A stretch of DNA of 64,000 nucleotides from Marivirga salinae (GTDB lineage: Bacteria > Bacteroidota > Bacteroidia > Cytophagales > Cyclobacteriaceae): NCBI RefSeq assembly GCF_030503855.1, contig NZ_CP129971.1, forward strand, positions 1,681,501 to 1,745,500. The letters are read 5' to 3'. The notes beneath the pieces are model-generated. The model was not told where the DNA came from. It did not search any database and saw nothing but the letters and a program-made list of their open reading frames with translations. The translations under genes were made by a program, and so were the position numbers. Shown here in pieces: positions 9,583 to 18,911 of the stretch (position 1 is the stretch's first letter; the number at the start of each line of letters is the position of its first letter).

Positions 9583-11304
9583 ATGAAAATTAATAAATCC
9601 ACCATTATAGTAGTAGTGATAAGTGTCTTGATTGGCGCAGTTGTTGGCTACTTTATTAGCACATCAGCAAGTCAAGAAATCAGCACATCGTCACATCAAC
9701 ACACTGCGGAAGAATCGAATGACCAAATCTGGACTTGTTCCATGCACCCTTCTGTTCGACAAAATGAACCAGGCGATTGCCCAATCTGCGGAATGGATTT
9801 AATTCCATTGGATGAAGCGGTAGGCGAAGGGGATGTACTTAGCGAAGAGGCTATAAGTATGTCGGCTACAGCCATGAAATTAGCGCAAGTAAGCACAACA
9901 AAAGTGGAGCGAAAAGCAGTCGAAAAAGATATCCGATTGACGGCTAAAATTCAAGATAACGATCGATTGAACTATGTGCAAACAGCACATTTCCCTGGTA
10001 GAGTAGAAGATTTGAGGGTAAATTACACTGGTGAATATGTTCGAAAAGGTCAGGTAGTGGCGGTTCTTTATTCTCCGGAATTATTAACGGCTCAAGAGGA
10101 ATTGCTTCAAGCTAATCAGGATAAAGACAATCAGCCACAGCTTTTCGAAGCCTCTAAAGAAAAATTGAAAAACTGGAAATTGACAGATGTTCAAATTGAA
10201 AGTATTATTGTTTCAGGCAAACCTAAAGAACAATTTGAATTAAGGGCGGATTATTCTGGATATGTAACTGAAAAGAAAATTAAAGAGGGAGACTATGTGA
10301 AGCTAGGACAATCCTTATTTGAGGTCAATAATCTTTCTAGTGTATGGGTTCTGTTTGATGTTTATGAACGAGATATTCCTTTTGTTAAGTTGGGGAGCGA
10401 AGTAAATTTCACTATTTCATCTTTTCCTAATGAGGAGTTTTCAGGTAATATCAATTTTATAGATCCAAGCTTGAATCCTCAAAGTAGAGTAGTTAAAGCA
10501 CGAGCCGAGATTCAAAATGTAGATGGAAGATTAAAGCCTGAGATGCTGGTAAAAGGAAATATACAATTTAAAAATACCTCCGAATCAGCAATTGTTGTGC
10601 CTAAATCTGCTGTGATGTGGACAGGTAAAAAGTCAGTGGTTTATGTGCAGGAAGATACTGAAAAAGGAGTGAGCTTTGTGATGCGAAATGTGGAGCTGGG
10701 ATTGCCATTAAATGATGCTTTTGTGATTGAAAAAGGATTAGAAGAAGGCGAGGAAATCGCAGTTCAAGGTGTGTTTAGCATAGATGCAGCGGCACAACTT
10801 TCTGGCAAAACAAGTATGATGAGTGCGGACAAAGGGGAAGGAGATCAAATTGATATTTCAGATAATGCTAAAGCTGAATTAAACCCACTTTATGCTCAAT
10901 ATTTCCAGCTAAAAGATGCATTAACCAAGGACGATTTTGAAACTGCAAAGGCAAAAGCAAAGGAGTTGAAAGCTATCTTTAGTAAAATTGATATGAAAGC
11001 ATTTAAGGGTGATGCCCACGAAAAATGGATGGAGTATCATGGGAAGATGGAGAAAGTATTAGAGCATATTCACCATCATGATAATATTGAGGATTTACGC
11101 AAAAATTTCATCGCCTTATCGGATTGGATGATTCAGGTGACAGAAATTTTTAGGCCAATTTCCGAAACGCTTTATTTACAGCACTGTCCTATGGCAGATA
11201 ATGACAAAGGAGCAGATTGGTTGAGCAAAGAGGAACCAATAGTAAATCCTTATTTTGGGGAAAGCATGCTAAGATGTGGGGAAGTAGTTAAGAAAATTGA
11301 GTAA
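9583..11304 (+). CDS. CusB-type periplasmic adaptor with metal-binding domain and C-terminal DUF3347
   Basis: This membrane-fusion adaptor links the RND pump to the TolC-like channel. It has an N-terminal membrane anchor (STIIVVVISVLIGAVVGYF), then a short heavy-metal-binding domain at about residues 49-76 (WTCSMHPSVRQ, CPICGMDLIPL; Cys52, Met54, His55, Cys66, Cys69). The HlyD/CusB barrel-hairpin-lipoyl core follows to about residue 420. The last about 140 residues are a DUF3347 domain ending with LQHCPMADNDKGADWLS and NPYFGESMLRCGEV. The same domain makes up the small lipoprotein at 13411. Cys, Met and His richness suggests copper or silver. Confidence 0.9.
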   Translation: MKINKSTIIVVVISVLIGAVVGYFISTSASQEISTSSHQHTAEESNDQIWTCSMHPSVRQNEPGDCPICGMDLIPLDEAVGEGDVLSEEAISMSATAMKLAQVSTTKVERKAVEKDIRLTAKIQDNDRLNYVQTAHFPGRVEDLRVNYTGEYVRKGQVVAVLYSPELLTAQEELLQANQDKDNQPQLFEASKEKLKNWKLTDVQIESIIVSGKPKEQFELRADYSGYVTEKKIKEGDYVKLGQSLFEVNNLSSVWVLFDVYERDIPFVKLGSEVNFTISSFPNEEFSGNINFIDPSLNPQSRVVKARAEIQNVDGRLKPEMLVKGNIQFKNTSESAIVVPKSAVMWTGKKSVVYVQEDTEKGVSFVMRNVELGLPLNDAFVIEKGLEEGEEIAVQGVFSIDAAAQLSGKTSMMSADKGEGDQIDISDNAKAELNPLYAQYFQLKDALTKDDFETAKAKAKELKAIFSKIDMKAFKGDAHEKWMEYHGKMEKVLEHIHHHDNIEDLRKNFIALSDWMIQVTEIFRPISETLYLQHCPMADNDKGADWLSKEEPIVNPYFGESMLRCGEVVKKIE

Positions 11305-11365
11305 TATATAAACTCTATATTTATACAGAGAATGTGTTTAATTGTAGACTGAAAAATATAGTTAG

Positions 11366-12589
11366 ATGGATAATTTTTTAAAAAACTGGGGAGAAGCTGC
11401 TTATACTTCCCTAGGATTTTTTTGGATGGCTTTATGGGCTTTTGTTCTAGGTTATGCCATTAGTAGCTTGATTCAAATATTTGTTACTGAAAAAAGAATG
11501 CAAGAAAGCATGGGAGCCGACAGCGGTAAAAGCGTTTTGTTGGGTACTTTTTTTGGATTTATCAGCAGTTCATGTAGTTTCTCGGCTTTAGCAACTGCAA
11601 AATCTTTATTTCAAAAAGGAGCTAGTTTCATTTCTTCCATTGCTTTTTTATTGGCATCAACCAATTTGGTGATTGAACTAGGAATTATCATTTCTGTATT
11701 CCTCAGCTGGCAATTTGTTGTGGGGGAATATGTTGGAGGGATCCTTTTAATCTTAATTTCCTGGATTTTGATCAGGATCATTAAACCTAAAAAGCTTATC
11801 AAAAATGCACGAAAAAATTTAGATAAAGCGGATGATGATGAATCAGAAGAAAAGCCTCTTAAGAAAAAACTTAAGTCGTCTGAAAGCTGGGCTAAAGTAG
11901 GAAAGCAATATGGCATGGAATGGAAAATGGTATGGAAAGATGTAACAGTTGGTTTTACTATTGCCGGGATAGTAGCTGTTTTTGTGCCAGATTCGTTTTT
12001 TCAAACTTTATTTATCAATTCTGGCGAAGATCAAAGCTCGTTTTCTTTTTTCACACTTCTGGAACATGTTATAGCTGGACCTATTGCAGCATTTTTAACA
12101 TTTATCGGATCAATGGGAAATATTCCATTAGCTGCATTGCTTTACGGAAAAGGAGTGAGTTTTGCTGGTGTTATCGCGTTCATATTTAGTGATTTAGTAG
12201 TGTTTCCTGTGTTGAGAATTAATGCAAAGTATTATGGCTGGAAGATGTCCTTATTTATTTTATTTTTGCTTTTCACTTCTCTAATTGTAACATCTATGAT
12301 ATTGCATTATGGCTTTAATCTTTTTGATATGTTACCTGATGCATCTGCCGGAAAAAGCATTATTGAAAATGATCATTTCCAAATAGACTACTCATTTTAT
12401 CTAAATATAATATTTTTAATGATCTCAGGAGTTTTAGTTTATTTGGGATTCTTTAAAGGAAAGAAAGTGATGCACCATAAAGAGATGGCGCCTAAAAGTC
12501 CTCTTTTAGAAAAAATACTTAAATGGGTTGCCTTTGCAAGTTATTTATGGCTGACAGGAGGTATTTTGGTGAAATATTTTGTGTTGTAA
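11366..12589 (+). CDS. Permease of the UPF0718/ArsP-like (PF03773) family
   Basis: A 407-residue polytopic membrane protein. The N-terminal half has FWMALWAFVLGYAISSLIQIF and the conserved GTFFGFISSSCSFSALA; a charged cytoplasmic loop follows (about residues 135-190), then a second hydrophobic half with FLTFIGSMGNIPLAALLY. The duplicated pattern with SSCSF and GSMGNIP motifs is that of the predicted permease family related to ArsP. Family members export arsenicals or are of unknown substrate; the setting in a copper-type cluster suggests a metal-related role here, which is inference. Confidence 0.8.
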   Translation: MDNFLKNWGEAAYTSLGFFWMALWAFVLGYAISSLIQIFVTEKRMQESMGADSGKSVLLGTFFGFISSSCSFSALATAKSLFQKGASFISSIAFLLASTNLVIELGIIISVFLSWQFVVGEYVGGILLILISWILIRIIKPKKLIKNARKNLDKADDDESEEKPLKKKLKSSESWAKVGKQYGMEWKMVWKDVTVGFTIAGIVAVFVPDSFFQTLFINSGEDQSSFSFFTLLEHVIAGPIAAFLTFIGSMGNIPLAALLYGKGVSFAGVIAFIFSDLVVFPVLRINAKYYGWKMSLFILFLLFTSLIVTSMILHYGFNLFDMLPDASAGKSIIENDHFQIDYSFYLNIIFLMISGVLVYLGFFKGKKVMHHKEMAPKSPLLEKILKWVAFASYLWLTGGILVKYFVL

Positions 12590-12668
12590 GAAACTTACAC
12601 CTATCACTTTTTAGTGATATTTTTAGATCAAGTATGGTTTGGTACAGGTTCATTTGATTCCTGAAATT

Positions 12669-13382
12669 ATGAGAAAAAACAATAAATATTATATTCGAAA
12701 GACGCACCGTTATTTGGGCGTAATAATTGGTATCCAATTTTTATTTTGGACCATAAGTGGGCTTTACTTCACTTGGACAGATTTGGATGAAATTCATGGA
12801 GATCATTTTCTAAAAGAGGTACCTGGGCAAAAAACCGTTAATTCTCAAAGCTTAAATGTGCTTTCCGATTCGATGGAAATTCATTCAATGGAATTGAAAT
12901 TTCTTAATGATGAAGCCTATTACTGGGTAAATGACTCTGTTCTGATTCATGCAGAAAGCGGGAAACCTAAAACAAAAATAACTGAAGAGGAAGCCAAATC
13001 CATAGCGAGGAATAGAATTAAAGGAGAATATCAAATTGAAAATGTGAATTTTCTGACTGAAACAGGTGCTCATCACGAGTTTAGGGGAAGGAAATTACCC
13101 GTTTGGCAAATTGAATTTGAAGGAGCAGAATCTCTAAAAGTCTATATTGATGTTCAAAATGGTGATTTTCAAACATTGAGGCATCGTGATTGGCGTTGGT
13201 TTGATTTTCTATGGATGACTCATACAATGGATTATCAAACCAGAGATGATTTCAATAATACTTTAATCAGAGCATTCTCAGTTTTTGGATTGCTGACTGT
13301 ATGTTCAGGCTTTTTACTCTTTTTCGTCACCATCAAGACTAAACGAAAGAAAAAAGCTAAAAAATCAAGGAAGAAACATTAA
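12669..13382 (+). CDS. PepSY-domain membrane protein
   Basis: The ATG at 12669 is chosen over an upstream GTG at 12639 because it starts MRKNNKYYIRKTHRYLGVII, the usual PepSY-associated N-terminus (R-K-x-H-R-Y-L-G before the first helix). The first membrane helix is GVIIGIQFLFWTISGLYFTW. A periplasmic PepSY-like domain follows (EEAKSIARNRI, VYIDVQNGDF), with the conserved WRWFDFLWMTHTMDY, then a second helix near FSVFGLLTVCSGFLLFFVTI and a Lys-rich cytoplasmic tail. Such proteins often accompany metal uptake or efflux genes in Bacteroidota. Its molecular role is not established. Confidence 0.8.
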   Translation: MRKNNKYYIRKTHRYLGVIIGIQFLFWTISGLYFTWTDLDEIHGDHFLKEVPGQKTVNSQSLNVLSDSMEIHSMELKFLNDEAYYWVNDSVLIHAESGKPKTKITEEEAKSIARNRIKGEYQIENVNFLTETGAHHEFRGRKLPVWQIEFEGAESLKVYIDVQNGDFQTLRHRDWRWFDFLWMTHTMDYQTRDDFNNTLIRAFSVFGLLTVCSGFLLFFVTIKTKRKKKAKKSRKKH

Positions 13383-13410
13383 ATTTGTAACCAAAGTAAA
13401 TAAAAATAAA

Positions 13411-13938
13411 ATGAAGAGAGTAATCATAAGTTTAGTAGCCTTTGCAGTTTTAACATTAGGCTGCAGTCAAGAACAGAAATCGGAAAATCAAACTGCTCAA
13501 GAAGAACCTAAAGAAGAAAAGGTGATGCAAGCTTCAACTTCTGAAGTGAGTTCAGAGCAGTTAAAAAGCATTTTATCTTCTTATTTTAGTGTAAAAGATG
13601 CTTTAGTAAAAACAGATGCAGCAGAAGCAAAATCTGCTTTGGCTAAGTTATTAGGAAATATAGCCTCGGAATTAGAGCAAATGAAATCTTTAACGAAGCA
13701 AATGCATGAAAAAGAGGATGTGGAAGAAATTAGATCTGATTTTGATGATTTAAGTCAGCAGGTTTATGATTTGGTGAAAGAAAATTCAGATAACAAAGAG
13801 CAAACTGTTTATAAGCAATTTTGTCCAATGGCATTTAACAATGAAGGTGCTTTTTGGTTAAGCGATAAAGAAGAAATTCGTAACCCTTATTTTGGCGATA
13901 AAATGCTGAAATGCGGTAAAGTTCAGGAAGAGCTTTAA
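13411..13938 (+). CDS. DUF3347-domain lipoprotein
   Basis: A 175-residue predicted lipoprotein: signal sequence with lipobox LTLGC (lipidation Cys at about residue 18), an acidic linker, then a DUF3347 domain with a helical bundle and the terminal motifs KQFCPMAFNNEGAFWLS and NPYFGDKMLKCGKV. It is clearly related to the C-terminus of the CusB-type adaptor in the same cluster, with the two Cys and the CPMA motif conserved. A periplasmic copper-binding or chaperone role is plausible but unproven. Last gene of the metal cluster. Confidence 0.85.
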   Translation: MKRVIISLVAFAVLTLGCSQEQKSENQTAQEEPKEEKVMQASTSEVSSEQLKSILSSYFSVKDALVKTDAAEAKSALAKLLGNIASELEQMKSLTKQMHEKEDVEEIRSDFDDLSQQVYDLVKENSDNKEQTVYKQFCPMAFNNEGAFWLSDKEEIRNPYFGDKMLKCGKVQEEL

Positions 13939-14109
13939 ATAGAATTTTGTGATAGTCAAATCAATTTTATCAATTGAATTCATCAATATTAGTTGATTTT
14001 GGCTTCATTTGAGGGGTTTTTTTAGTTATAATATTTTTAACTCCTATACAATAGTCGTATATGTGACATATGTTACTGAAATAGAAATGTGTGTAGCAAC
14101 AATTTTTTC

Positions 14110-14117
14110 TATCTTTA
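14110..14117 (+). promoter_or_regulatory. Possible -7 element upstream of thioredoxin
   Basis: TATCTTTA resembles the Bacteroidota -7 consensus TAnnTTTG and lies 45 bases before the trxA ATG. No clear TTG at the -33 spacing is visible, so this is weak. Confidence 0.3.
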
Positions 14118-14162
14118 CGTTTTCAACAGCATAAATTAGAATTAAATTAAATAGAAAATAAG

Positions 14163-14486
14163 ATGGCAAGTACTGTAGAAATAACTGACAGCAATTTTGA
14201 AGAAATATTAAAATCAGATCAACCAGTTTTGGTTGATTTCTGGGCAGAGTGGTGCGGACCTTGTAAAATGATTGGTCCATTAGTAGAAGAATTAGCAGGA
14301 GATTATGATGGTAAAGCGGTAATTGGAAAAGTTAACGTTGATGAAAATCCTAATGTGTCTGCAAAATTCGGTATCAGAAGCATCCCGACTTTATTAGTTT
14401 TTAAAGGAGGAGAAGTAGTAGATAAACAAATTGGAGCAGTGCCAAAGCAAGTTTTAGCGGATAAAATTGATGCTCAAATGGCATAA
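14163..14486 (+). CDS. trxA: Thioredoxin
   Basis: A complete 107-residue thioredoxin: active site WCGPCK (Cys31 and Cys34), preceded by VLVDFWAEW, with the cis-proline motif IPTLLVFKGG and the usual C-terminal helix. It reduces disulfides in cytoplasmic proteins. It is monocistronic: 224 bases separate it from the metal cluster and a strong terminator follows directly. Confidence 0.97.
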   Translation: MASTVEITDSNFEEILKSDQPVLVDFWAEWCGPCKMIGPLVEELAGDYDGKAVIGKVNVDENPNVSAKFGIRSIPTLLVFKGGEVVDKQIGAVPKQVLADKIDAQMA

Positions 14487-14512
14487 TTTGCTGATTTTGA
14501 AAATATAATTCT

Positions 14513-14545
14513 AAAGACTGCCTTAATTCAAGGCAGTCTTTTTAT
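14513..14545 (+). terminator. Rho-independent terminator of trxA
   Basis: A perfect 12-base stem (AAAGACTGCCTT at 14513-14524 with AAGGCAGTCTTT at 14530-14541), 5-base loop, then a T-rich tail. Confidence 0.92.
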
Positions 14546-14622
14546 TTTTCAGCTTTTTTCATATTGCTACAGACTATAATTTAAGATTCACACTATACTC
14601 AGTGCGTCATTACTGTGAAGAC

Positions 14623-14677
14623 AGGAATCTAGTCTAATTGAAACTCAGTTTCAATTCTCATCAATTAGTGGATTCCT
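14623..14677. repeat. Interrupted inverted repeat between trxA and argH
   Basis: AGGAATC and CTAATTG (14623-14640) are mirrored by CAATTAG and GATTCCT (14662-14677). Inside is a second near-perfect palindrome, ATTGAAACT-C-AGTTTCAAT (14637-14655). It lies in the 260-base convergent gap after trxA, in which I see no gene. It could be the argH-side terminator structure or a small palindromic intergenic element. Confidence 0.5.
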
Positions 14678-14746
14678 TACAAACTACCTAACCATGGTAG
14701 GTGGCAAACCGACCATCAATGACTCAGAATAATGGCTTAATTGTAT

Positions 14747-16078
14747 TCATCCCAACAATCCCTCCTTACTACTCTCAATTTTACTAAAATCAAATCTTTT
14801 AAGTTTAGCTTCCATTTTAGCTGTTATCTCATCCAGACATAAATTACCTAAGCTGCCTTCATGAGTATGTTCCAAATGGGTTGAGGCTTTAAAATCACCT
14901 TCTTCAATAGCTATACCAACTTGTTTGTAAGCATCTCGAAAGGAAATTCCGCTTTTTACTAATCTGTTTACTTCTTCCACACTGAAGAGATGCTGGTATT
15001 TTTCATCTTCAAGTAAATTTTGCTTCACATTAATTTCTCTTAGCATGTAATAGGAAATATTCAGGCAATCTAACGTATTCTGAATCCCTGGAAAAATAGC
15101 TTCTTTCAATAACTGCAGATCACGATGGTAGCCTGTGGTTAAATTAGTGCCATTCAAAATCACAGTATTTGGAACTGAATTCAGTTGATTACTTTTAGCT
15201 CTCACCAATTCAAAAACATCAGGATTTTTTTTGTGAGGCATAATGCTGCTTCCAGTTGTGAATTCATCAGGGAAACTAATAAATGCAAAATGCTGATTCA
15301 TGAAAAGACAAATATCAGCCGCCAATTTATTTAAAGTGCCGCCCAATCCACTTAATGCAAATGCAATGGTTTTCTCCGTTTTTCCTCGACTATTTTGTGC
15401 ATTGATGACGTTATGGTGCATATCCTCAAAACCCAATAATTCAGTGGTATAAGCTCTATCCAGTGGAAATGATGAACCGTAACCTGCAGCCGAACCCAAG
15501 GGGTTTTTATTGACTATTTGAAATGTCGCATAAAGCATATCCATATCCTCGGATAATGATTCAGCAAAACTGCTAAACCATAAGCCAAAAGAAGATGGCA
15601 TGGCTAGTTGTGTATGTGTATAACCTGGCATTAAATCTCCTTTATGTTTCTCTGCTAATTGCATCAATAAGCTAAATAGCTGTTGACTTGCTTCCACAAT
15701 TTCCTTGATTTTGTCCCGATAATATAGTTTTAAATCTACCAGCACTTGATCATTTCTGGATCTTCCACTATGGATTTTTTTACCCATTTCACCCAATCTT
15801 TCGGTCAGCAAGAACTCAATTTGGCTATGAACATCTTCCACGCCTTCCTGTATCTGAAATTTTCCGTCCTTAATTTCCTGATAAATGACTTTTAATTCTT
15901 TTGATAAAGCCTCCAGTTCCTCATTAGAAATTAAATTGATTTTTGCTAACATTTTTAAATGTGCCAGCGAGCCTAAAACATCATAAGGAGCTAATAAGAT
16001 GTCGAATTCAGTATCTTTTCCTATGGTGAATTGCTCTATTTCTTTTGATGAGCCTGTATTTTTTTGCCAGATTTTCAT
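14747..16078 (-). CDS. argH: Argininosuccinate lyase
   Basis: This 443-residue enzyme splits argininosuccinate into arginine and fumarate, the last step of arginine synthesis. It belongs to the fumarase/aspartase superfamily: HSRNDQ-type motif SGRSRNDQVLVDL near residue 100, MPGYTHTQLAMP, and the signature loop GSSIMPHKKNPD with the catalytic Ser. Last gene of the leftward arg operon; its ATG overlaps the stop of the upstream deacetylase by 4 bases (16075-16078), implying translational coupling. Confidence 0.95.
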   Translation of the reverse strand: MKIWQKNTGSSKEIEQFTIGKDTEFDILLAPYDVLGSLAHLKMLAKINLISNEELEALSKELKVIYQEIKDGKFQIQEGVEDVHSQIEFLLTERLGEMGKKIHSGRSRNDQVLVDLKLYYRDKIKEIVEASQQLFSLLMQLAEKHKGDLMPGYTHTQLAMPSSFGLWFSSFAESLSEDMDMLYATFQIVNKNPLGSAAGYGSSFPLDRAYTTELLGFEDMHHNVINAQNSRGKTEKTIAFALSGLGGTLNKLAADICLFMNQHFAFISFPDEFTTGSSIMPHKKNPDVFELVRAKSNQLNSVPNTVILNGTNLTTGYHRDLQLLKEAIFPGIQNTLDCLNISYYMLREINVKQNLLEDEKYQHLFSVEEVNRLVKSGISFRDAYKQVGIAIEEGDFKASTHLEHTHEGSLGNLCLDEITAKMEAKLKRFDFSKIESSKEGLLG

Positions 16079-17163
16079 TTTTCAATCTTTTGGTGGTTCA
16101 TATATTTTTCTAGTATTTGGATATAAGTCTCAATCCCATCTTCAATTTCTTTCAATTCAATAAATTCATCAGCAGTATGGGAACGGGCTGAATCACCCGG
16201 GCCAATTTTCACTGAATCAAAGGGAATTAATGCTTGATCTGATAAAGTAGGGCTTCCATATTTTGGAAGACCTAGGCTTTTTGCGACTTCCATCATTTTA
16301 TGACCATCAGCTATGAATGAGCTCTGCAATCGGAATGAGCGGGCAGTAAGAGTCGCATCTAGTTGGCTCTTTAATTCTTCAAATGCTTCTTCCAAAGAAT
16401 ATGCGTCCGTGACACGAACATCTACTGTGAAATGACAACTTTCAGGTACTACATTATGCTGTTGTCCAGCAGTTATAACTGTGGCACTCACTTTATTCTC
16501 CCCTAAATAGTTGGAAGATTTTTTAAATTTGAAATTCTTGATTTTTAAAATGTCTTCCATGGCCTTGTAAATGGCATTTTCGCCTTCATTTCTTGCAGCA
16601 TGCCCTGCTTTTCCTTTTGCAATGGCATCGATCACTAATAAGCCTTTTTCTGCAACAGCCAATTTCATTTGTGTGGGTTCGCCTACTATGGCTAACTCAC
16701 ATTTTGGAATATGCTCCAAAACACTGCTGATTCCATTCTTTCCACTGATTTCTTCTTCAGCGGAAGCTATAAAAATCAAATTGTACGGGATCTCTTTAGC
16801 ATAAAAATGAAGAAAGCTAGCCAATAAACTGACCAGCGGGCCTCCTGCATCATTACTTCCTAATCCATAAAGTTTTCCGTTTTGCTCAATGGCTTCAAAT
16901 GGATTATTTGTATAACCATCATTAGGTTTTACGGTGTCATGATGTGAATTAAGCAGAATGGATGGGTTTTGATCATCAAAATGAAGATTAAAGGCAATAA
17001 TATTATTTCCAATTCTTGTAAATTCTATAGATTCTCTATTTAGAAAGTTACCGATTGCATTAGCAGTTTTATGCTCCTCTTTGCTAAATGAAGGAATAGC
17101 AATCAATTCTTTTAAAAGATTGATTGCTTTCATTTTTAAATTATTGAGATAAGTATTTTCCAT
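16075..17163 (-). CDS. argE: M20-family deacetylase, probably N-acetylcitrulline (N-acyl) deacetylase
   Basis: A 362-residue M20 zinc peptidase-like hydrolase. Metal-site motifs are NSHHDTVKP, GLGSNDAGGPL (bridging Asp) and SAEEEISGKNG (general base Glu), then GEPT. In Bacteroidota with an N-acyl-ornithine carbamoyltransferase the deacetylase acts on N-acetyl (or N-succinyl) citrulline rather than acetylornithine; the neighbouring argF' supports that reading here. Sits between argB (1-base overlap) and argH (4-base overlap). Confidence 0.88.
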   Translation of the reverse strand: MENTYLNNLKMKAINLLKELIAIPSFSKEEHKTANAIGNFLNRESIEFTRIGNNIIAFNLHFDDQNPSILLNSHHDTVKPNDGYTNNPFEAIEQNGKLYGLGSNDAGGPLVSLLASFLHFYAKEIPYNLIFIASAEEEISGKNGISSVLEHIPKCELAIVGEPTQMKLAVAEKGLLVIDAIAKGKAGHAARNEGENAIYKAMEDILKIKNFKFKKSSNYLGENKVSATVITAGQQHNVVPESCHFTVDVRVTDAYSLEEAFEELKSQLDATLTARSFRLQSSFIADGHKMMEVAKSLGLPKYGSPTLSDQALIPFDSVKIGPGDSARSHTADEFIELKEIEDGIETYIQILEKYMNHQKIEK

Positions 17164-17954
17164 TATGCACTAATAAAAGTTCCAGTATTTTCTTCCTTAA
17201 TAGCAATGTCAATATCTTCAGCTGAGCCAATTCTAACTTTTGAAACACCCGATTTCAATGCTTGAAATGCATTTTCTAATTTGGGTTTCATGCCATCATG
17301 AATCAGAGATTTAGCTAGAAGCTCAGCATAGCTTGCTGGATTTAGTTTTAGAATAATTGAATTCCCATCATTTACATCTAGTAAAACGCCTTTTTTATCA
17401 AAGCATAGCCATAAATTTACTTCATAATAGGCTTGCAATGCACAAGCAATATCCTTGGCTATGGTATCAGCATTGGTATTCAGTAATTGGCCTTTCCCAT
17501 TATGTGTAACCGGACAAATTACTGGGGTCAAATTTTGAACCAATAGACTTTGCAGAAATGCTGCATTTATCTCATCGATATCACCAGCAAAACCATAATC
17601 CACTTCTTTCACGCTTCTTTTATGAGCTTTTATGAGATTGCCATCTGCACCACTTAATCCAATTGCATTTACATTTTTTGCTTGCAGTTTTGTCACTGTC
17701 TTTCTATTCACCAATCCCCCATAAACCATAGTAATTAAATCCAGCGTTTCATCATCCGTTATTCTTCTTCCTTCATGAAAATGCGATTCGATCCCCATTT
17801 TTTCACCTATCTGATTTGCTAAAACACCACCACCGTGTACCAATATCTTTTTACCTGGTATTTTAGAAAATGCTTCGATGAACTGAGCTAAAGCTTTTTC
17901 ATTATCAATGGATTTGCCTCCGATTTTTATGACATTTACGACTTCCTTTTTCAT
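17163..17954 (-). CDS. argB: Acetylglutamate kinase
   Basis: A 263-residue amino-acid kinase. VIKIGGKSID at the N-terminus is the phosphate-binding Lys motif and VHGGGVLANQIG is the glycine-rich N-acylglutamate/ATP loop; NAIGLSGADG and the C-terminal KPKLENAFQAL are also family features. It phosphorylates the N-acylglutamate gamma-carboxylate, the second arginine pathway step. Overlaps argF' by 4 bases upstream and argE by 1 base downstream. Confidence 0.94.
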   Translation of the reverse strand: MKKEVVNVIKIGGKSIDNEKALAQFIEAFSKIPGKKILVHGGGVLANQIGEKMGIESHFHEGRRITDDETLDLITMVYGGLVNRKTVTKLQAKNVNAIGLSGADGNLIKAHKRSVKEVDYGFAGDIDEINAAFLQSLLVQNLTPVICPVTHNGKGQLLNTNADTIAKDIACALQAYYEVNLWLCFDKKGVLLDVNDGNSIILKLNPASYAELLAKSLIHDGMKPKLENAFQALKSGVSKVRIGSAEDIDIAIKEENTGTFISA

Positions 17955-18901
17955 GATTTCATATTTGAAATGATTTCAAAAAGCACAGCCTGTGCTGCAT
18001 AGATTCTATTATTGGCTTGTAATTGCACCAAGCTCTTTGAACCGTCCAATAGTTCATCTGCCAATTCTAAATTTCTTCTCACTGGTAGGCAATGCATAAT
18101 TTTAGCACTTTCTTTCAGCTGATGGTCTTGCAATAGCCAATTGCCTTCTACTTCTGGTAATTTCCCGTAATCATGATAGCTGCTCCAGTTTTTGATATAC
18201 ACAAAATCTGCATCGGCTACTGCTTTTTCTTGGTCATATTCAATCTCAGCTCCCTTGGTAAATTGTTCACCCAATTCATAACCTTTTGGCTGTGTGATGA
18301 CCAGTTCATGTTCCAAACCTAATGCCCATTCCGCAAATGAATTAGGAACTGCATGAGGTAAAGCTTTTACATGTGGAGCCCAGCTCAAAACTACTTTTGG
18401 CTTTTTATCCTGCTTCCAAGTTTCTTCTATGCTCATCATATCAGCTAAGGATTGTAGTGGATGTCGGCTGGAGCTCTCTAAACTCACCACTGGCTTGTGA
18501 CTATATTTAATAAATTGATGGATGACCTTATCAGCCATGTCCTGTTTTTTATCAATTAAAGTAGGAAAAGCCCGGATTGCCAAAACATCAAAATATCCTC
18601 CCAATACTGCAGCCGCTTCTTTGATATGTTCTGCCTTGTTTTCATTCATAATCACCCCTTCTTCAAACTCCAATGCCCAACCTTCCTTGTCAATATTGAA
18701 TACAATAGCTTCCATTCCTAGATTTTTAGCGGCAATTTGGGTGCTCGCTCTTGTTCTTAAGCTTGGGTTTAAAAAAATAAGTCCTATTCTAAGGTCTTTG
18801 CCCAATTCTTTTTGCAAAAATGGGTTTTCCTTAAATTGAAGTGCTGTCTCGATTAATTTTTCAGCGGTAGATTGTGTTTCGAATTTTATAAAATTGTGCA
18901 T
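17951..18901 (-). CDS. argF': N-acetylornithine / N-succinylornithine carbamoyltransferase
   Basis: A 316-residue transcarbamylase. The carbamoyl-phosphate motif NPSLRTRAST (from residue 45) resembles the STRT motif of ornithine transcarbamylases but with the LRTR form seen in the acylornithine enzymes. Other features are EGWALEFEEG (74-83), SSRHPLQSLADM, WAPHVKALPHAVPNSFAEW and the terminal MHCLPVRRN. It carbamoylates an N-acylated ornithine, so the operon makes an acylcitrulline that ArgE must deacylate. Whether the acyl group is acetyl or succinyl cannot be settled by eye. It is followed tightly by argB (4-base overlap). Confidence 0.9.
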   Translation of the reverse strand: MHNFIKFETQSTAEKLIETALQFKENPFLQKELGKDLRIGLIFLNPSLRTRASTQIAAKNLGMEAIVFNIDKEGWALEFEEGVIMNENKAEHIKEAAAVLGGYFDVLAIRAFPTLIDKKQDMADKVIHQFIKYSHKPVVSLESSSRHPLQSLADMMSIEETWKQDKKPKVVLSWAPHVKALPHAVPNSFAEWALGLEHELVITQPKGYELGEQFTKGAEIEYDQEKAVADADFVYIKNWSSYHDYGKLPEVEGNWLLQDHQLKESAKIMHCLPVRRNLELADELLDGSKSLVQLQANNRIYAAQAVLFEIISNMKS

Positions 18902-18911
18902 TTCTGTTAAT

